25,148 nt of DNA from JBBDIO01 sp040880365. Lineage in GTDB: Bacteria; Chloroflexota; Anaerolineae; Caldilineales; Caldilineaceae. Location: contig JBBDIO010000162.1 of assembly GCA_040880365.1 (NCBI GenBank), positions 1 through 25,148 on the forward strand. The letters are read 5' to 3'. Below the pieces are notes generated by a model, which was given only the letters and a program-made list of their open reading frames with translations, was not told the DNA's origin and searched no databases. The translations under genes were made by a program, and so were the position numbers. This document shows positions 7,464 through 14,045 of the stretch, piece by piece; the stretch's first letter is position 1, and each line of letters begins with the position of its first letter.

Positions 7464-8711
7464 TCACTGTGCCCACAGATGTGCATACTTCAACCCTGTG
7501 CCAGTGTTGAACAACACCACGCGCTCTTCCGGCTGAATCCAGCCCTGGGCGCGCAGACGCACCTGGGCCGCCAAACACGCTGCGCCTTCGGGTGCAGAAA
7601 ATATACCCGTATATTGGCCCATCACGCGGCTGTATTCCAGCATTTCGGCATCGGAAACCGCTATCGCCGTCCCGCCACTGGCGCGCAGGGCCTGCAAGAT
7701 AAGAAAATCGCCTACCGCCGCAGGCACCCGCAAACCATCGGCAACCGTCTTTGCTCCTTGCCAGGGTTCGGCGAATTCTGCGCCCTGGGTAAATGCCCGC
7801 ACAATCGGCGCGCACCCCTCACTCTGCACCGAAACCATGCGCGGCCGTTTGCCGTCGATCAGCCCCAGCGTCTCCATCTCGTCAAAGGCTTTCCACATCC
7901 CCACCAACCCGGTTCCGCCGCCGGTTGGGTAGATGATGACATCGGGCAATTGCCAGTTCAGCTGTTCGGCCAGCTCATAGCCCATAGTTTTTTTGCCTTC
8001 CAGCCGATACGGTTCCTTGAGCGTGCTCAGGTCGAACCAGCCATGCGCCTGCGCTCCCTCGCGTACCTTCAGGCCACAATCGGTAATCAGCCCATCCACC
8101 AGTGTGACCTGCGCGCCCAGCTCGGCACATTCCACGCGAAAGGTCATCGGCACATCCTGGGGCATAAACACATGCGCGGGCAAGCCTGCCAATGCGGCAT
8201 AGGCGGCCATCGCGCCTGCGGCATTGCCTGCACTGGGGATCGCCAGCGCATCTGCGCCCAGTTCCAGGGCGCGACTGACCGCCAGACACAAGCCCCGCGC
8301 CTTAAAGCTGCCGGTGGGGTTGAGGGCCTCATCTTTGATATACGTGTGCGGACAATCAATGTGCGCGCCCAGGCGCGGCGCGGGCAAGAGCGGCGTCCAC
8401 CCTTCGCCCAGCGTCAGGCGCGCGCTGGCGGCCTGCACCGGCAACACTTCGGCATAGCGCCACAGCGTGGCCGGTCGTTGCGCCAATGCCGCCGGGGTCA
8501 GGGTTTGCGCAGCGCGCACCAGATCATAGCGCGCCAACAGCGGGCGTGCACAGTCGGGGCAGAGATTCATCAGTTGATCGGCGGCATATTCGCGGCGGCA
8601 AAGACCACATTCCAGGTGGGTCAGGGTCGAGGAAATCGCGGCCACAGAATTTGCCACAGAATTTGGCACAGAATTCGACGTGGAAGACGTGGGTTCAGTA
8701 GAAGATGGCAT
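7464..8711 (-). CDS. thrC: Threonine synthase
   Basis: This PLP enzyme converts O-phosphohomoserine to threonine and phosphate, the last step of threonine synthesis. From the chosen ATG it is 415 residues. A zinc ribbon opens the conserved part (Cys35, Cys38, Cys51, Cys54), as in the long threonine synthases. Lys137 in NPTGSFKARG is the PLP lysine; SAGNAAGA (160-167) and a glycine loop PTGGGTGLVG bind cofactor. The fold-type II family also includes threonine dehydratase and cysteine synthase, but the zinc ribbon plus SFKARG favours thrC. The start is uncertain: no Shine-Dalgarno precedes the ATG, and the first 30 residues are a Ser/Thr/Asn-rich tail with an NSV repeat, so translation may begin later. 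No thrA or thrB is adjacent. Confidence 0.88.
   Translation of the reverse strand: MPSSTEPTSSTSNSVPNSVANSVAAISSTLTHLECGLCRREYAADQLMNLCPDCARPLLARYDLVRAAQTLTPAALAQRPATLWRYAEVLPVQAASARLTLGEGWTPLLPAPRLGAHIDCPHTYIKDEALNPTGSFKARGLCLAVSRALELGADALAIPSAGNAAGAMAAYAALAGLPAHVFMPQDVPMTFRVECAELGAQVTLVDGLITDCGLKVREGAQAHGWFDLSTLKEPYRLEGKKTMGYELAEQLNWQLPDVIIYPTGGGTGLVGMWKAFDEMETLGLIDGKRPRMVSVQSEGCAPIVRAFTQGAEFAEPWQGAKTVADGLRVPAAVGDFLILQALRASGGTAIAVSDAEMLEYSRVMGQYTGIFSAPEGAACLAAQVRLRAQGWIQPEERVVLFNTGTGLKYAHLWAQ
8641..8676. repeat. 12-bp tandem repeat x3 inside the 5' end of thrC
   Basis: GCCACAGAATTT at 8641-8652 and 8653-8664 is followed by GGCACAGAATTC at 8665-8676. In the thrC frame it encodes NSVP-NSVA-NSVA (residues 13-24), ahead of the zinc ribbon. 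The unit is a multiple of three, so copy changes would not shift the frame. Confidence 0.8.
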
Positions 8712-8852
8712 GGAGGATTCCGTTTCGCGTTGTGAACAGGCGACAATGCAATAAAGTTGGTAGTTAGCGGCAAGCAGAAAAGTATATGCGTGTTTGAGAA
8801 CACTCGGACATACTACGAAACAACCGCGTGTGCCACCCACACATGTGTAGGC

Positions 8853-8887
8853 CCGTACCATGCGTGACGTATGCACGCATGGTACGG
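8853..8887. promoter_or_regulatory. Perfect 14-bp inverted repeat between aldehyde dehydrogenase and thrC
   Basis: CCGTACCATGCGTG (8853-8866) pairs exactly with 8874-8887 across a 7-base loop. It lies 22 bp after the aldehyde dehydrogenase stop and about 140 bp before thrC on the minus strand. No U-run follows in either direction. A second palindrome, ACACATGTGT (8839-8848), is next to it. It may be a Rho-assisted terminator or an operator for thrC. Confidence 0.5.
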
Positions 8888-8909
8888 ACACTCAAAGTCT
8901 CGATTCGAA

Positions 8910-10346
8910 CTAGACACCAACGCTGATGTACTTGGTTTCCATATAGGCGTGGATGCCCTCATAGCCGCCTTCGCGCCCGATGCCGCTTTCTTTCCAACCA
9001 CCAAACGGTGCCTGGGGCACAGTGGGCACAGCGTCATTCAGACCCACTACACCAAACTCCAGCGCTTCGGACACGCGAATGGCCGTGCCAAAGTCATTGG
9101 TAAGCACATACGCGGCCAGTCCATAGTCGGTGTTATTGGCCTCGGCAATGGCTTCGGCTTCGGACCGAAAGGGGATGAGCGGCAGAATCGGGCCAAATAC
9201 CTCTTCACACGTCAGGCGCATCGCGGGCGAAATATCGCGGATCACGGTGGGTGAATAGTAATAGCCCTTGTCAAATTCGCCGCCGGTCAACTGCTTGCCG
9301 CCCGTCAGCACCTTCGCGCCCTTGGCAATCGCATCGTCCATAAATTCAATTGTGTTGTCCAGCTGCGACTGATCGAACAAAGGCCCCATAATCACGCCCT
9401 CGTCCAGCCCGTTGCCAACCTTCATCTTCTCCACTTCGGCCACAATCGCGTCGGCAAAATCATCAAAGATGTCTTCATGCACATAGATGCGCGTCGGCGC
9501 GATACAGCTTTGGCCCGCGTTGCGGAATTTGCCGCTGACTGTCTGTTCGGCGGCCTTCTGCAAGTCCACATCGGGGAAAACCAACAGGGGCGCGTGCCCG
9601 CCCAACTCCAGCGAAAGCTTGGTGATGCGCGCGCCGGCCTGCTCCATCAGCTGCTTGCCGACTTCGGTGCTGCCCGTGAAGCTGAGCTTGCGCATGGCAG
9701 GATGTTCCATCATGGCCGGCGTAAGCTGGCTGGCGCTGCCCGTCACCAGGTTCACCACACCGGGCGGGAAACCGGCATCGTGCAGACATTCGAAGAGCAG
9801 CATAGTGCTCAGCGGCGTCTGCGTGGCCGGGCGGGTCACAATAGTACAGCCCGCGGCCAATGCGCCGCCCAATTTACGGCTCATGAGATTGATGGGAAAA
9901 TTCCACGGGTTGATCGCCACCACCACGCCCACCGGCTGGTGAATGACCCAATGCCGTTTGCTGTCAAAGTGGCTGGGCACCATCCGCCCATAGACGCGTT
10001 TGCCCTCTTCGGCAAACCATTCAAACCACTGCGCGCAGCCGATGGTTTCCCCCATAGCTTCCCACAACGGCTTGCCGTTTTCCAGGGTCAGAGCCTCGGC
10101 AATCTTATCGGCGCGCTCGCGGATCAAGCGCGCCGCGGCATCCAGTTTTTCACCGCGGGCATAGGCTGTCATACTGCGCCACGCGGGGAAAGCGGCCGCG
10201 GCCGCGTCCATGGCGTCGACGGCATCGGAGACTTCACCATACGCGGCATCGACAACCGTTTCACGCGTCGCCGGGTTTTCAATGGCGACGGTCTTGCCTT
10301 TGGCGCCATCGCGCCACTCTCCATTGATATATAATTGATAGGGCAT
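8910..10346 (-). CDS. NAD(P)-dependent aldehyde dehydrogenase (succinate-semialdehyde dehydrogenase-like)
   Basis: A full-length 478-residue aldehyde dehydrogenase. It oxidises an aldehyde to the acid with NAD(P). Visible key residues: Asn149 in NPWNFP (oxyanion), FTGST (223-227, cofactor), Glu247 in LELGG (general base) and Cys281 in GQSCIAP (nucleophile). EEVFGPILPL and the C-terminal PFGGWKESGIGREGG are typical of the GabD-like/lactaldehyde branch. The usual Lys of the KPA motif in the NAD site is Arg172 here (TRPATQTP). The start ATG has GAGGAAA upstream. It is divergent from an aldo/keto reductase, with a good promoter candidate in between. Substrate not certain; succinate semialdehyde, glycolaldehyde or lactaldehyde are possible. 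Confidence 0.92.
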   Translation of the reverse strand: MPYQLYINGEWRDGAKGKTVAIENPATRETVVDAAYGEVSDAVDAMDAAAAAFPAWRSMTAYARGEKLDAAARLIRERADKIAEALTLENGKPLWEAMGETIGCAQWFEWFAEEGKRVYGRMVPSHFDSKRHWVIHQPVGVVVAINPWNFPINLMSRKLGGALAAGCTIVTRPATQTPLSTMLLFECLHDAGFPPGVVNLVTGSASQLTPAMMEHPAMRKLSFTGSTEVGKQLMEQAGARITKLSLELGGHAPLLVFPDVDLQKAAEQTVSGKFRNAGQSCIAPTRIYVHEDIFDDFADAIVAEVEKMKVGNGLDEGVIMGPLFDQSQLDNTIEFMDDAIAKGAKVLTGGKQLTGGEFDKGYYYSPTVIRDISPAMRLTCEEVFGPILPLIPFRSEAEAIAEANNTDYGLAAYVLTNDFGTAIRVSEALEFGVVGLNDAVPTVPQAPFGGWKESGIGREGGYEGIHAYMETKYISVGV

Positions 10347-10466
10347 ATATTTTTTCCTCGATCTATGCTCAGCGATTTTGCTCCGCGCGTGCTAGGGAGC
10401 CAGCGAAATACTCATCCGGCAAACCGGCTGCGCGCCTGCGCCGCCCGTCTGCAAACTCTGGCACCC

Positions 10467-10496
10467 ATTGTAACCTGTGATACTATTTATTATCAA
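10467..10496 (-). promoter_or_regulatory. Sigma-70-type promoter for the aldehyde dehydrogenase gene
   Basis: On the minus strand TTGATA (10496 to 10491) and TACAAT (10472 to 10467) are separated by 18 bases; each matches consensus at five of six positions. The predicted start is about 110 bases before the ATG. An opposite plus-strand pair, TTGTAA-17-TATCAA, overlaps it and could serve the aldo/keto reductase. Confidence 0.45.
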
Positions 10497-10642
10497 TCAG
10501 CACAACTGCGCGTTGCAGCCAACGCACCAAATCCCGGTATTGCCAGCCCCACCAAGTTGAGAGCTGTCCGGGAGCTGCGCGAATCAGTGCGGCACCTTGC
10601 CCATTCAAATTACACGAGCACATCATGCGTACACGTCATTCG

Positions 10643-10681
10643 TACAACTCGCACGCACAAATCGTAAATACAACTCGCACG
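10643..10681. repeat. 13-bp direct repeat before the aldo/keto reductase
   Basis: TACAACTCGCACG occurs at 10643-10655 and 10669-10681; the second copy ends two bases before the ribosome binding site AAGGAGG. It may be a duplication or a pair of operator half-sites. Confidence 0.6.
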
Positions 10682-10693
10682 TAAGGAGGGAAC

Positions 10694-11713
10694 ATGGAAT
10701 ATCGACGCATGGGCCGCAGTGGCCTGAAAGTTTCGGAAGTGTGCCTGGGCACCATGACCTTTGGGCGCAGCACCGACCAGGCCGAAAGCCAGCGCATTGT
10801 GGATCTGGCGCTGGATTCGGGCGTCAACTTTTTTGATACCGCCGATGGCTACGCCGACGGCGATTCAGAGATTTTGCTGGGCAAGGCGCTCAAAGATCGC
10901 CGGCGCGAGGCAGTGATCGCATCCAAGTTTTTTAACCCCATGGGCACCGGCCCCAACGATTCGGGCATGTCGCGCGTGCATATCATGCAGGCCGTGGAAG
11001 ATACCCTGCGCCGCCTGCAAATGGACTATCTCGACATCTATTATATCCACCACGTAGATACCCAGACGCCACTGGAGGAAATGCTGCGCGCGCTGGACGA
11101 TCTCGTCCACCAGGGCAAGGTGCGCTATACCGCGTGCAGCAATTATGAAGCGTGGCGACTCATGGAAGCCCTCTGGATCAGCGACAGCAAGGATCTGGCG
11201 CGCTTCGAATGCTATCAACCCCAATATAGCCTGGTTGTGCGCGATATCGAAGAAGAAATCATTCCGGTCTGCCAGCACAAAGGGCTGGGGGTCGTGGTCT
11301 GGAGTCCGCTGGCCGGTGGTTTTCTCACGGGTAAATACAAACCGGGGCAGCGCACAATAGAAGGCTCGCGCTCGGAAGAGGGATGGGCCTATCCCAGTCG
11401 CTATTTTGCCGCCAATGCCGATGAAACCCTGCAAACCCTGCTGGATGTGGCCCAGGAAACAGGCCGTACACCTGCCCAGGTCGCGGCGCGCTGGACGCTG
11501 GAACAGCCCGCCATCACCTCCACCATTGTGGGTGCGCGCACGGTAGAGCAATTCAAGGACAATCTGGGCGCCGCAGGCTGGCGGCTGGAAGGCGAAGCCC
11601 TGGAGCGGCTGAATCAGGTATCCGCGCTGCCCCATCGCTATCCCAAATCTATGGAACACAACATGCACGAACGCCGCAACAGCGCGGTGCGCGTGCCTGG
11701 TACGGCGGCCTAG
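10694..11713 (+). CDS. Aldo/keto reductase
   Basis: A 339-residue NADP(H)-dependent oxidoreductase of the AKR superfamily (TIM barrel), which reduces carbonyl groups on sugars or small aldehydes and ketones. The catalytic tetrad is visible: Asp48 and Tyr53 in FFDTADGY, Lys78 in ASKF and His119 in YYIHH. The C-terminal cofactor segment PAITSTIVGARTVEQFKDNL is well conserved, and GRSGLKVSEVCLGTMTFG at the N-terminus is typical of the YajO/voltage-gated potassium channel beta-like group. AAGGAGG lies just upstream of the ATG. A strong terminator follows, so it is probably a single-gene unit. The true substrate cannot be read from sequence. Confidence 0.93.
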   Translation: MEYRRMGRSGLKVSEVCLGTMTFGRSTDQAESQRIVDLALDSGVNFFDTADGYADGDSEILLGKALKDRRREAVIASKFFNPMGTGPNDSGMSRVHIMQAVEDTLRRLQMDYLDIYYIHHVDTQTPLEEMLRALDDLVHQGKVRYTACSNYEAWRLMEALWISDSKDLARFECYQPQYSLVVRDIEEEIIPVCQHKGLGVVVWSPLAGGFLTGKYKPGQRTIEGSRSEEGWAYPSRYFAANADETLQTLLDVAQETGRTPAQVAARWTLEQPAITSTIVGARTVEQFKDNLGAAGWRLEGEALERLNQVSALPHRYPKSMEHNMHERRNSAVRVPGTAA

Positions 11714-11756
11714 CCCCTTCGTTCCACAACTTTTCTGCGCCTCCCAATCCAAAATG

Positions 11757-11810
11757 CCCCAACAAAAAACAGCCCGATCCCAGGTGGGATCGGGCTGTTT
11801 TTTGTTGGGG
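11757..11810. terminator. Bidirectional intrinsic terminator with 25-bp perfect stem
   Basis: Arms 11757-11781 and 11786-11810 are exact complements over 25 bases around the loop AGGT. The GC core GCCCGATCCC is followed by TGTTTTTTG on the plus strand, and the mirror holds on the minus strand. It ends the aldo/keto reductase unit. Confidence 0.93.
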
Positions 11811-11833
11811 CCACTGTCGGTCCAGGTTATAAA
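11805..11833 (+). promoter_or_regulatory. Candidate promoter of the SIMPL-domain gene
   Basis: TTGGGG (11805-11810) and TATAAA (11828-11833) are 17 bases apart. The -35 overlaps the last bases of the terminator stem. The predicted 5' leader would be about 150 bases. The -10 is good, the -35 poor. Confidence 0.35.
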
Positions 11834-11987
11834 AATACTCCCACCGCCAAAAATTCGTGGGAACATCCTGCCGCCTGTCGCCGTCCTATTGCCAGATTCT
11901 CCAAACCGCATGACCCATCAGATTGGGGCGCGGCAGACAGAATTGGTTTTGGGAAAACTGACGAATCACAGAAAAGGAAACAGTAAA

Positions 11988-12773
11988 ATGCAGTCTTCAA
12001 CCATGCAGTCAAAAACAGTGCGTAGCCTGACCACGCTGGTCATCGCGGCAACCGTTGTGCTGGGTCTTGCCTTTGCATCAATAGGCGGTTATCTTCAGAC
12101 TCCGACCGCCGGCGCGCAGACAGAATCCAACTCGCTGGGCGTGCCCACGCGCAGCATCACCGTTGTCGGCGCGGGCACGGTCAATATCCGCCCCGATGTC
12201 GCGCATGTGCAGATTGGCGTAGAAACCATGCGCGCCAGCGTGCAAGAAGCCAGTTCGGAAAATCGCGAGGCGTTGGATAGTGTCCTGGCGGCATTGCTGG
12301 ACCAGGGCATCGCCGAAAGCGATATTCAGACGTCGGGCTTTAGTGTCTTCGCCGAACGCTATGGACCGGAAGGCCCTCTGGCCGACGAAGAGATGAACTA
12401 TCGGGTCACCAATACGGTACGCATCGTCGTCCACGATCTGGACAACGTGGGCCAAATCCTCGATGCCGCAATTGAAGCGGGTGCCAACAACATCTATGGC
12501 GTGGAATTTGCCCTGGATGACACCGACGAAGTCGAATCGCAGGCACGCGCCGAAGCCATCGAAAACGCCCGCGTCAAGGCTGAAGAGTTGGCCGGTCTCA
12601 GCGAGGTCAGTGTGGGCCGTGTGATCGCCATCAGCGAAATTGTCGGCGGCGGATTCTATCCCATGGCTGAAGGCCGTATGATGAGCATGGGCGGCGGTGG
12701 TGGAACCAGCATCGCCCCCGGCGAGCTGGAAATCACGCTGCAACTGCAAGTAGTCTACGAACTGGTCGACTAA
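11988..12773 (+). CDS. Secreted SIMPL-domain (DUF541, YggE-like) protein
   Basis: From the ATG at 11988 the protein is 261 residues. The start has AAGGAAAC upstream; earlier in-frame ATGs run back into the terminator and are unlikely. A hydrophobic N-terminal segment (about 11-35, ending in TAGA) is a signal peptide or anchor, so the product is outside the cytoplasmic membrane. The body shows the SIMPL pattern: ITVVGAGTVNIRPDVAHVQIGVET at the front, a central YRVTNTVRIVVHDLDNVGQILDAAIEAGAN, and EAIENARVKAEELAGLSEVSVGRVIAISE, ending in a beta strand ELEITLQLQVVYELVD. The biochemical role of this family is poorly known; some members affect oxidative stress tolerance or form channels or oligomers. 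It is flanked by strong terminators, so it is a stand-alone unit. Confidence 0.9.
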   Translation: MQSSTMQSKTVRSLTTLVIAATVVLGLAFASIGGYLQTPTAGAQTESNSLGVPTRSITVVGAGTVNIRPDVAHVQIGVETMRASVQEASSENREALDSVLAALLDQGIAESDIQTSGFSVFAERYGPEGPLADEEMNYRVTNTVRIVVHDLDNVGQILDAAIEAGANNIYGVEFALDDTDEVESQARAEAIENARVKAEELAGLSEVSVGRVIAISEIVGGGFYPMAEGRMMSMGGGGGTSIAPGELEITLQLQVVYELVD

Positions 12774-12801
12774 GCCAGACCCGACCAGAGGATGTTATCT
12801 G

Positions 12802-12839
12802 AAACAGGGGCGTTCCGCTGGGAGCGCCCCTGTTTTTTG
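12802..12839 (+). terminator. Intrinsic terminator after the SIMPL-domain gene
   Basis: AAACAGGGGCG (12802-12812) pairs with CGCCCCTGTTT (12825-12835); the interior TTCC/GGGA extends the stem with a bulge. TGTTTTTTG follows. It lies 28 bp after the stop codon. Confidence 0.9.
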
Positions 12840-12867
12840 TTTACGCCAGATTCATGCACAATATATG
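12840..12867 (+). promoter_or_regulatory. Candidate promoter of the second aldo/keto reductase
   Basis: TTTACG (12840-12845) and TATATG (12862-12867) with a 16-base spacer lie directly after the terminator and about 50 bp before the start codon. Each box matches consensus at four positions. Confidence 0.3.
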
Positions 12868-12919
12868 CACATGCAAAGGCGACAACCACAAATCAAACAA
12901 CCCTGCGAAGGAGACGAGG

Positions 12920-13888
12920 ATGCGCACTAAAATTCTGGGCCGGACCGGCCTGGACGTCACAATTGTGGGATTGGGCACTGCCTTCACAGGCATCCCCGTG
13001 CTCAACCCCAACGCCGCGAGTTATGAGGAGATCATCGCCAACATGGACGAAGATCTGGGCGTGCAGACTGTCCATGCTGCGCTGGGTGCCGGTTGCACGC
13101 TCATTGATACAGCGGCACTCTATGGCGGCGGTCTGGCCGAACGCATCATCGGGCGCGCCCTGCGCGAACGCCCCGAACTGGCACAACGCTGCATCGTTAC
13201 CACCAAAGCCGGGCGCACAGTCGATGGCTATGATTATAGCTACGACGGCATTATGCGCAGCGTAGAAAACAGCCTGCAACAGCTGGGCCTAACGCGCCTG
13301 GAAGTCGTCTACATCCACGACGCGATGGATGTGCCGATGGAAGTGGTCATGGCGCAGGATGGCGCACTGGGCGCGCTGCGCAAACTTCAGGATCAGGGGG
13401 TAGTAGGCCACATCGGCACGGCTGCCGACTTCCCTGCGACCAACACGCCCTACATCGAAACCGGCGAATTCGACGTTGCGGTCCTATCCCGTGCCTGGAG
13501 TATGCTGAATCTGCTGGCGGCGGATCGCATCCTGCCCGCGGCCGAAAAGCACGACGTGGGGCTGGTGATCGCCATGCCGCTGGAACGCGGCTTGCTCGCC
13601 ACCGGCCCGATTCCCGGCGCCTACTATTTCGACCGCAACTACAGCCCCGAAGTTCAGGCCCATGTAGGGCGCATCAAAGCGCTGTGCCAGGACTATCACC
13701 TGCCCCTGGTCGCGGTTTCCCTGCAATGGTGCGTGCGCCATCCTCAAATCGCGGCCACGATCCCCGGCGCGCGCTTGCCCGAAGAAGCCATCGAAAACGC
13801 GCGCGCCGCGCAGGTGGAGATTCCCGAAACATTCTGGACCGATCTGGAACCTCTGATCCAACACTGGGAAGAAGGGGTGCACCGTTAA
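12920..13888 (+). CDS. Aldo/keto reductase (sugar dehydrogenase-like)
   Basis: The protein has 322 residues from ATG 12920, which has AAGGAG six bases away (12908-12913); an upstream in-frame ATG at 12854 has no good site. The AKR tetrad is visible: Asp63 and Tyr68 in LIDTAALYGGG, Lys96 in VTTKAG and His133 in VYIHD. The opening KILGRTGLDVTIVGLGTA and the C-terminal PQIAATIPGARLPEEAIENA recall the D-threo-aldose 1-dehydrogenase/L-fucose dehydrogenase branch, with which it could share sugar oxidation. It differs clearly from the first aldo/keto reductase of the window, so the two are not a recent duplication. The cofactor is NAD(P); the substrate is unknown. Confidence 0.9.
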   Translation: MRTKILGRTGLDVTIVGLGTAFTGIPVLNPNAASYEEIIANMDEDLGVQTVHAALGAGCTLIDTAALYGGGLAERIIGRALRERPELAQRCIVTTKAGRTVDGYDYSYDGIMRSVENSLQQLGLTRLEVVYIHDAMDVPMEVVMAQDGALGALRKLQDQGVVGHIGTAADFPATNTPYIETGEFDVAVLSRAWSMLNLLAADRILPAAEKHDVGLVIAMPLERGLLATGPIPGAYYFDRNYSPEVQAHVGRIKALCQDYHLPLVAVSLQWCVRHPQIAATIPGARLPEEAIENARAAQVEIPETFWTDLEPLIQHWEEGVHR

Positions 13889-13914
13889 ATCTGGCGGCGG
13901 CTAAATCCGGCGGC
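13886..13914. repeat. 13-bp imperfect direct repeat starting at the aldo/keto reductase stop codon
   Basis: TAAATCTGGCGGC (13886-13898) and TAAATCCGGCGGC (13902-13914) differ at one base, period 16. The first copy includes the TAA stop, so the duplication supplies a second TAA. Confidence 0.55.
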
Positions 13915-14032
13915 TGCACCAACCTATCCGCAAGGCACAGGCGCACCCAGCCCGAAGCATACCGCCCGTACCTGTCCACAACCACATAGTGTTACGACTA
14001 CACGCAGATTCGTAATTTTGCGCCAGATATTG

Positions 14033-14038
14033 CATAAT
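14033..14038 (+). promoter_or_regulatory. -10 box next to the prfC start, suggesting a leaderless message
   Basis: CATAAT matches the -10 consensus at five of six positions and ends seven bases before the prfC ATG, so transcription would start at or next to the A of the ATG. No Shine-Dalgarno is present between them. No strong -35 is visible; TTCGTA at 14009-14014 is weak. Confidence 0.35.
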
Positions 14039-14045
14039 CTACAGC

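Larger units (their letters stand above)
10347..10693. other. Divergent intergenic region between aldehyde dehydrogenase and aldo/keto reductase
   Basis: These 347 bp carry the promoters of both divergent genes. A good minus-strand -35/-10 pair is at 10467-10496. A 13-bp direct repeat TACAACTCGCACG (10643-10655 and 10669-10681, period 26) ends right before the AAGGAGG of the aldo/keto reductase. No gene is supported. Confidence 0.65.

Noticed and set aside
10865..11911. 348-residue minus-strand frame
   Set aside because: It runs through the 25-bp terminator and the antisense of the aldo/keto reductase; no domain is recognisable.
10694..13888. The two aldo/keto reductases as a tandem duplication
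   Set aside because: Sequences diverge outside the tetrad motifs, and a SIMPL gene with its own terminators lies between them.
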